Position numbers and translations under genes: made by a program. DNA of 12,540 bases, taken from Funneliformis mosseae. Lineage: Eukaryota > Glomeromycota > Glomeromycetes > Glomerales > Glomeraceae. A model generated the notes under the pieces. That model did not search any database and was not told the origin of the DNA. It was given only the letters and a program-made list of their open reading frames with translations. Below, piece by piece: positions 9,067-12,540 of this stretch (positions are counted from its first letter, which is position 1; each line of letters starts with the position of its first letter). The stretch covers positions 1 through 12,540 of the forward strand of contig CAJVPP010003122.1 of NCBI GenBank assembly GCA_910592005.1. The letters run 5' to 3'.

Positions 9067-10036
9067 AAATACTTAAGAATTTTTTGACTAAAATTAAAAT
9101 CTTTACATCAAAAACTAAAATGCAATCAAATCTCAATTTTTTGACGTCCTTAATTATAGAACAATGGATCATAGCACTTTGTAAACAGATATTGTTAGCG
9201 TGTTTGATTGGTTTATATTTGATAGTTCCTCCATAATTCATGTTCCTTCAGAACTATTAGAATGCTTTATTATATTATCTAACTTTTTGCAAATATTAAT
9301 TGGCAGACCGAATTTTAACCCTATTACGATTATTAAGCTCAATAGACAGTTGCAATGAGCACATTCTTTTAGTAAGTGCCTTTAATGAATATAACATTTT
9401 TTAACATTTTATATTTTAAAAAAATCTTTTTATTTTATTTTTTTGCGGTTGCTCGTTTCAGAAGTTATTTAATAAATCTTTTAAATATATAGATTAGAAT
9501 TCTTTCCGAGTGTTCCGTACGCGAACTCGCTGCTTGGAAATATAACTGTTATCGGTCGGTTTATCCTTTAGGCTTGTTTCTTTTAATAAGTTATTATGGG
9601 TTTTTATTTATTTTTCGAATCTTTCTGATAAAAATTATATTTCTTGCTTACATAATATTTGTAATATTTGTATTATCCCTAACTCAATTCTTTACGGATG
9701 GTTTTTTTTTTTAATTTTGATATTATATTATCCTATCTCGGATATTTTATTTCAAACTATATTATCGCTAAATCAGATGGTTTCCTTGAGTTTGAAAGCG
9801 AAATATTTAAATTCCTTCTGTTTTGAATTAAATAATTTGATATTTTTCTGACTATTTCCAGTCTTAAGGCGAATGATTTTGGTTACTACAAATTGATATT
9901 AATTTTTGGTATTGACATCATCGTCCGTATTAATCTAATAGCGAACAAGTACAAAATCTCTTTAGTTATTAGCAGTAGAATGCTACAGATAAAAAAGTTT
10001 CTATTTAAAAAGAAATTTCCTGATCAACATGTCCTA
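9067..10036. other. No confident gene; weak minus-strand reading
   Basis: A minus-strand frame is open for 60 codons at 9068-9247 (with MNYGGTIKYKPIKHAN near its start) but has no recognisable domain. The same frame continues upstream to about 10,246 with many TAA, TAG and TGA stops; their density across 9,250-9,770 is about what chance predicts at this base composition. An intron-like pair on the + strand (gtaagt near 9372, tttcag near 9460) has no coding partner. I see nothing firm here. Confidence 0.3.
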
Positions 10037-11142
10037 ACAATGTGACGTATGAATAATAAAGGTGGGTTCAAAATAATATTCATTAAATGCACCATCAAAT
10101 CTAATAACTTTTTTTCCTTGATCAATTTTTCGAACTAGACATTATGTATCCTCATTGATATTCAGAAGAAGCTTGTAGTTTTTGATTGTGTTAGAATCGC
10201 GATGACTTACTAGTCTCAAATCGATTCTCTCATTGTGTGATAATTTTTATCTGCTGGTGGTGAAATAAATGCCTTTGATTTCTTCCGCTTTTTATTAATG
10301 TCAAGAGTGTCATACTAACTTCATCTGCTCTAAATATAAAATCTTGGCAGTTCTAACTTATAAAACACTAGCGCATTCAGGAAGCCATCATACAAGATTC
10401 GAAAGTGGGATTACCGTCTAGAATTTCTATATTAGACACTAATGAACAACCTGAGCTAAAGACTACCAATTTAGTATAATGGTGAAGAATATCTCCAAAA
10501 GAAATGTTTGCAAGGTAACTGGACTGTTAGATTGAAAGTTCAATTCCATTCCTTGTGCTGGAAAGGTTCAAGTTGTGCTATTAAAGCTCTTATGTCCAAT
10601 ATGTTGTTTCTGATAAAAGCTTACAATAAAGGGGAAAGGTGGGATTGTGCTTTCAAATTTTGACAATGTTGTAATTCTGATCTTTTTCTATTGTTCATAT
10701 ATTACGGATTATATATCTTTTTGTCTAATTTCTGCGCGCAGAAAACTTTGATGATCACTGTTCGTGAGTTCATTTACACATTCTCACGAAAGTGGTTGCG
10801 ATTATACTAACGTTTTTTGAAAAAAAACGCGATAAAGGATTTTCTGGATTGGTCTGGTTATTTTATTCTATTGAAGATGGTAGCAAGTTGACAGGACAAA
10901 CCTTTGTTTAGCTGTATAGTGCCATCAAGATGCGAAAATTTTTCGATCTTTTCCCCTTCGATATCTAATTCATTTTTAATCTTCTCCTTTCGAGAAAAAG
11001 CGCAAACTTGATCAGATTGATTTTGTTGAAGAAAGTTAACTATACTAGAGTATTCTCATTTGTAAAATAAAGATACATTTGCAATGCTGGTTTGAACATA
11101 TAAATTATCACTTCGGTCTAATGACAAGAAATTGACTTTGAT
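10037..11142 (-). pseudogene. Possible decayed coding sequence of unknown family
   Basis: This block is visibly less AT-rich (about 37-40 % GC in sampled lines) than its flanks. On the minus strand, protein-like open pieces follow one another in different frames: 11142-10861 (93 open codons around one TGA at 11056-11058; includes EKIKNELDIEGEKIEKF), 10862-10773 (NNQTNPENPLSRFF), around 10530-10380 (ISFGDILHHYTKLVVF, NIEILDGNPTFE), 10314-10219 (DINKKRKKSKAFISPP) and 10246-10037 (RKIDQGKKVIRFDGAFNEYY, one TAA at 10142-10144). Several joins sit on A runs. I recognise no family and no catalytic motif. Caution: at this composition single open stretches of 60-65 codons are not rare, and a + strand frame is also open for 62 codons (10475-10660). 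The call rests on the block as a whole plus purine bias on the minus strand in most pieces. Confidence 0.3.
10761..10790. repeat. Small inverted repeat, 8-bp arms
   Basis: ttcgtgag at 10761-10768 pairs with ctcacgaa at 10783-10790 around a 14-base loop. It lies inside the less AT-rich block. No T tract follows and no gene end is nearby, so function is unknown. Confidence 0.5.
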
Positions 11143-11625
11143 TCAATAAAAGAAAAAGGTCGTCGTAATGTTAATAGGGAATCATCTATAAAAAAAAAAT
11201 CCCGATGACATTTGTATTCCAATTTTTCAAAATATTGGTATTCCAATCTCAATTACCGTATGTGAGGAATACATAAATAGATTTTTTTGTATCATAATCT
11301 TTAAAATCATTTGTAGAATTAATTTTAAATTTTTTAATCACTTGTAGTTATAATTTATGCATGAATTAATCGTAAGATCACGGATTATCCAACACAATAA
11401 ACAATTGAATCATTTTACGTTTAAACGGAATGTATTGGGAAATTTATTTTAAAGAATACAAATATATTTTTGAACATTTTTAATTATAAAACTTTATTTA
11501 TATATAGGCCATTACATTAAACCAATTTTTTAATAATCATACAACTTTATTATTAATTTTCAATGCATTTTTATTATTACATGATTTTAATTTAACAAAA
11601 TACGAGGACAACCATAAAATTCATA
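11143..11625. other. AT-rich spacer, nothing recognised
   Basis: No coding frame, RNA fold or transposon end is visible. The region around 11,300-11,620 is almost pure A/T. Confidence 0.45.
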
Positions 11626-11910
11626 TTACATGACTAAAGAGCGGAAAGAAATGCAGTAAATCAAAATAACTGACATGATCCACAGAATTACGATGGTATG
11701 TAACTCAAAGAGGTACTCTGAATGTGTGTCACAGCATCCATTCATGTACAAAGTTTTATTGATATGTAAGGGAAGGTTCATAGCAATTCTATCACCAGGC
11801 CAGAATAAGCAGATCCTTACCAAAGGCCATGAGTGATAGGAAGCATCATCTCTTGAAACCCTACACTGTTGACTACTATTACGTCTGGAACCACACGTAC
11901 CACACGTCAA
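11626..11910 (-). CDS. Doubtful ORF, 94 codons, Cys-rich start and one hydrophobic segment
   Basis: The frame begins at a TTG (no ATG at the start) and encodes TCGTCGSRRNSSQQCRVSRD, later a CC pair, and near the C-terminus a hydrophobic run (TIVILWIMSVILIYCISF) that could be a membrane segment. The surrounding 300 bases are markedly less AT-rich than the flanks, which favours coding or transposon origin. A consensus-like donor, GTAAGG, follows ...HSWPL, so the 5' part could instead be an exon ending there. I recognise no family, and a chance ORF in a GC-richer island remains quite possible. Confidence 0.17.
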   Translation of the reverse strand: MTCGTCGSRRNSSQQCRVSRDDASYHSWPLVRICLFWPGDRIAMNLPLHINKTLYMNGCCDTHSEYLFELHTIVILWIMSVILIYCISFRSLVM

Positions 11911-12086
11911 GCTCGAACTGCCCGCGACTCAAACTACTTGGTCTGTAGTGATATAAGAAGCATATAATTTTAATAAATTCATTTTCTTTATAGATTTTCT
12001 AAGTTCAAATGATGTAAAATACTTTCAGCTCACCTCAAATAAATGTACTAAAATTGAGTATTGATATCTTTATATCGTTAATTTGT

Positions 12087-12128
12087 AATTTTATTTAAAA
12101 ATAAAATTAGCGCGCGTACTCGCGTACT
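12087..12128. repeat. Perfect A/T hairpin followed by a CGCGTACT tandem pair
   Basis: AATTTTATTT (12087-12096) and AAATAAAATT (12099-12108) form 10-bp arms around AA. Five bases later come two exact head-to-tail copies of CGCGTACT (12113-12128) preceded by CG. CpG-rich octamers are rare in this DNA, so the pair stands out. It lies about 225 bases upstream of the partial BTB-like exon and could be a regulatory site or a fragment of a repeat; neither is shown. Confidence 0.5.
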
Positions 12129-12353
12129 GAATTATCCGGCTTATCAATTATTTAAATAAATATTACTTTTCCCGCCATGATAAAGTATATAGTTACAATT
12201 ATGATAAGTAATGAAATGGTTAAAGGGGATAGTTTGATCGTATATTGTATTTTGATTTCATCATTTTTATAAATATCATTAGAATCAAAAGAATTGTTAA
12301 CAACTGCGATTATTTAATATTTAGATAAATAATATTAAAAAAGGCAAGTTTAG

Positions 12354-12540
12354 CATAAAAAAAAAATTAAAACCAAGGAAAATATCTTTGAATCTTTTAT
12401 TGCTGCAGACTACATTCAACTGCCAGACCTTCAGGATTTTATCATGAAAGCTGTTAAAAATATCTTAGAAAAGAATCGCAATGATAATTATTCACCGGAT
12501 TTGTTATCTAAAATTCTTGATACAATGTCATTGACAGAAG
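12354..12540 (+). CDS. Partial gene, C-terminal region of a Rhizophagus-type BTB-domain protein
   Basis: The frame is open from 12354 to the window end and becomes convincing from about 12378: ENIFESFIAADYIQLPDLQD, then FIMKAVKNILEKN, then YSPDLLSKILDTMSLTE. In Rhizophagus BTB proteins I know, the IAAD-IQLP-LQDFI stretch directly follows the BTB fold and the YSP-LLSK segment comes next, so this is probably an internal exon of such a gene. The likely exon start is after the AG at 12376-12377 (accaag), but an AG at 12351-12352 also precedes the frame. I could not find the expected upstream BTB exon (an AHS-ILR-RS-YF type motif) anywhere in 12,000-12,370. Either a long intron separates them further than I can see, or this is a 5'-truncated copy. 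Family assignment is from memory and moderate. Confidence 0.55.

Noticed and set aside
9067..10246. Alternative genetic code with TAA/TAG as glutamine, suggested by a long minus-strand frame where several stops would read sensibly as Gln
   Set aside because: The same frame also contains TGA stops, CAA/CAG are used normally, stop density over 9,250-9,770 is near the chance level, and neighbouring genes use TAA and TAG as real stops. C-to-T decay or chance is simpler.
10465..10557. tRNA or tRNA-derived SINE: A-box-like TAGTATAATGG at 10472-10482 and B-box-like AGTTCAATTCC at 10537-10547
   Set aside because: Placing the boxes at tRNA positions leaves the acceptor stem and T stem mostly unpaired, and the 54-base spacing needs an intron. 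Most likely chance, or at best a very old remnant.
10475..10660. Plus-strand frame open for 62 codons (contains YNGEEYLQKK and KGERWDCAFKF)
   Set aside because: No start-to-stop gene structure and no family match. Minus-strand pieces around it read at least as well, so the strand is unresolved and I did not list it as a gene.

Overview
The window is very AT-rich and eukaryotic. Its genes are interrupted by short GT-AG introns of about 63-85 nt, and intergenic DNA is full of A/T homopolymers. The gene families are those massively expanded in arbuscular mycorrhizal fungi (Glomeromycotina, Rhizophagus type): a tyrosine-kinase-like protein kinase with the YEFEQFSNVKEIG / NEKSDVYSVGVLLWEISSG style, a BTB-BACK-TLDc protein, a second BTB-associated fragment and a Tc1/mariner element end. 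I infer a Rhizophagus-like nuclear genome from family style and base composition; no search was run.

Layout. 1-208: 3' end of a Tc1/mariner element on the + strand (transposase C-terminus, then an inverted-repeat-like end). 209-996: no supportable gene. 997-2887 (+): six-exon protein kinase whose last two exons continue, without a stop, into a trihelix/Myb-like DNA-binding domain. 2888-5110: mostly empty, with one doubtful micro-exon candidate. 5292-6396 (-): four-exon alpha/beta-hydrolase with a one-base frameshift in a T7/A7 run. 7148-8590 (-): two-exon BTB-BACK-TLDc gene with two lesions. 8591-12350: long stretch without a confident gene. It holds a less AT-rich block (about 10,020-11,050) that may be a decayed minus-strand coding sequence of unknown family, and a second less AT-rich island (11,626-11,940) with one ORF. 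12,354-12,540 (+): partial exon resembling the C-terminal part of a Rhizophagus BTB-domain protein, running off the window.

The main pattern is that all three recognisable genes carry exactly one extra base in a short A/T run (1311-1312, 6005-6011, 7615-7619). Splice phases are otherwise perfect, so the intact frames can be worked out exactly. This is either homopolymer error in the assembly or real recent decay. In the kinase an upstream CAG acceptor would restore the frame at the cost of an insertion before beta4. The BTB gene additionally has an apparent 19-nt deletion inside the BTB domain, which homopolymer error cannot explain. There is no operon-like logic. The kinase and BTB-TLDc genes are members of large dispersed families, and the layout looks like ordinary repeat-rich accessory fungal DNA.
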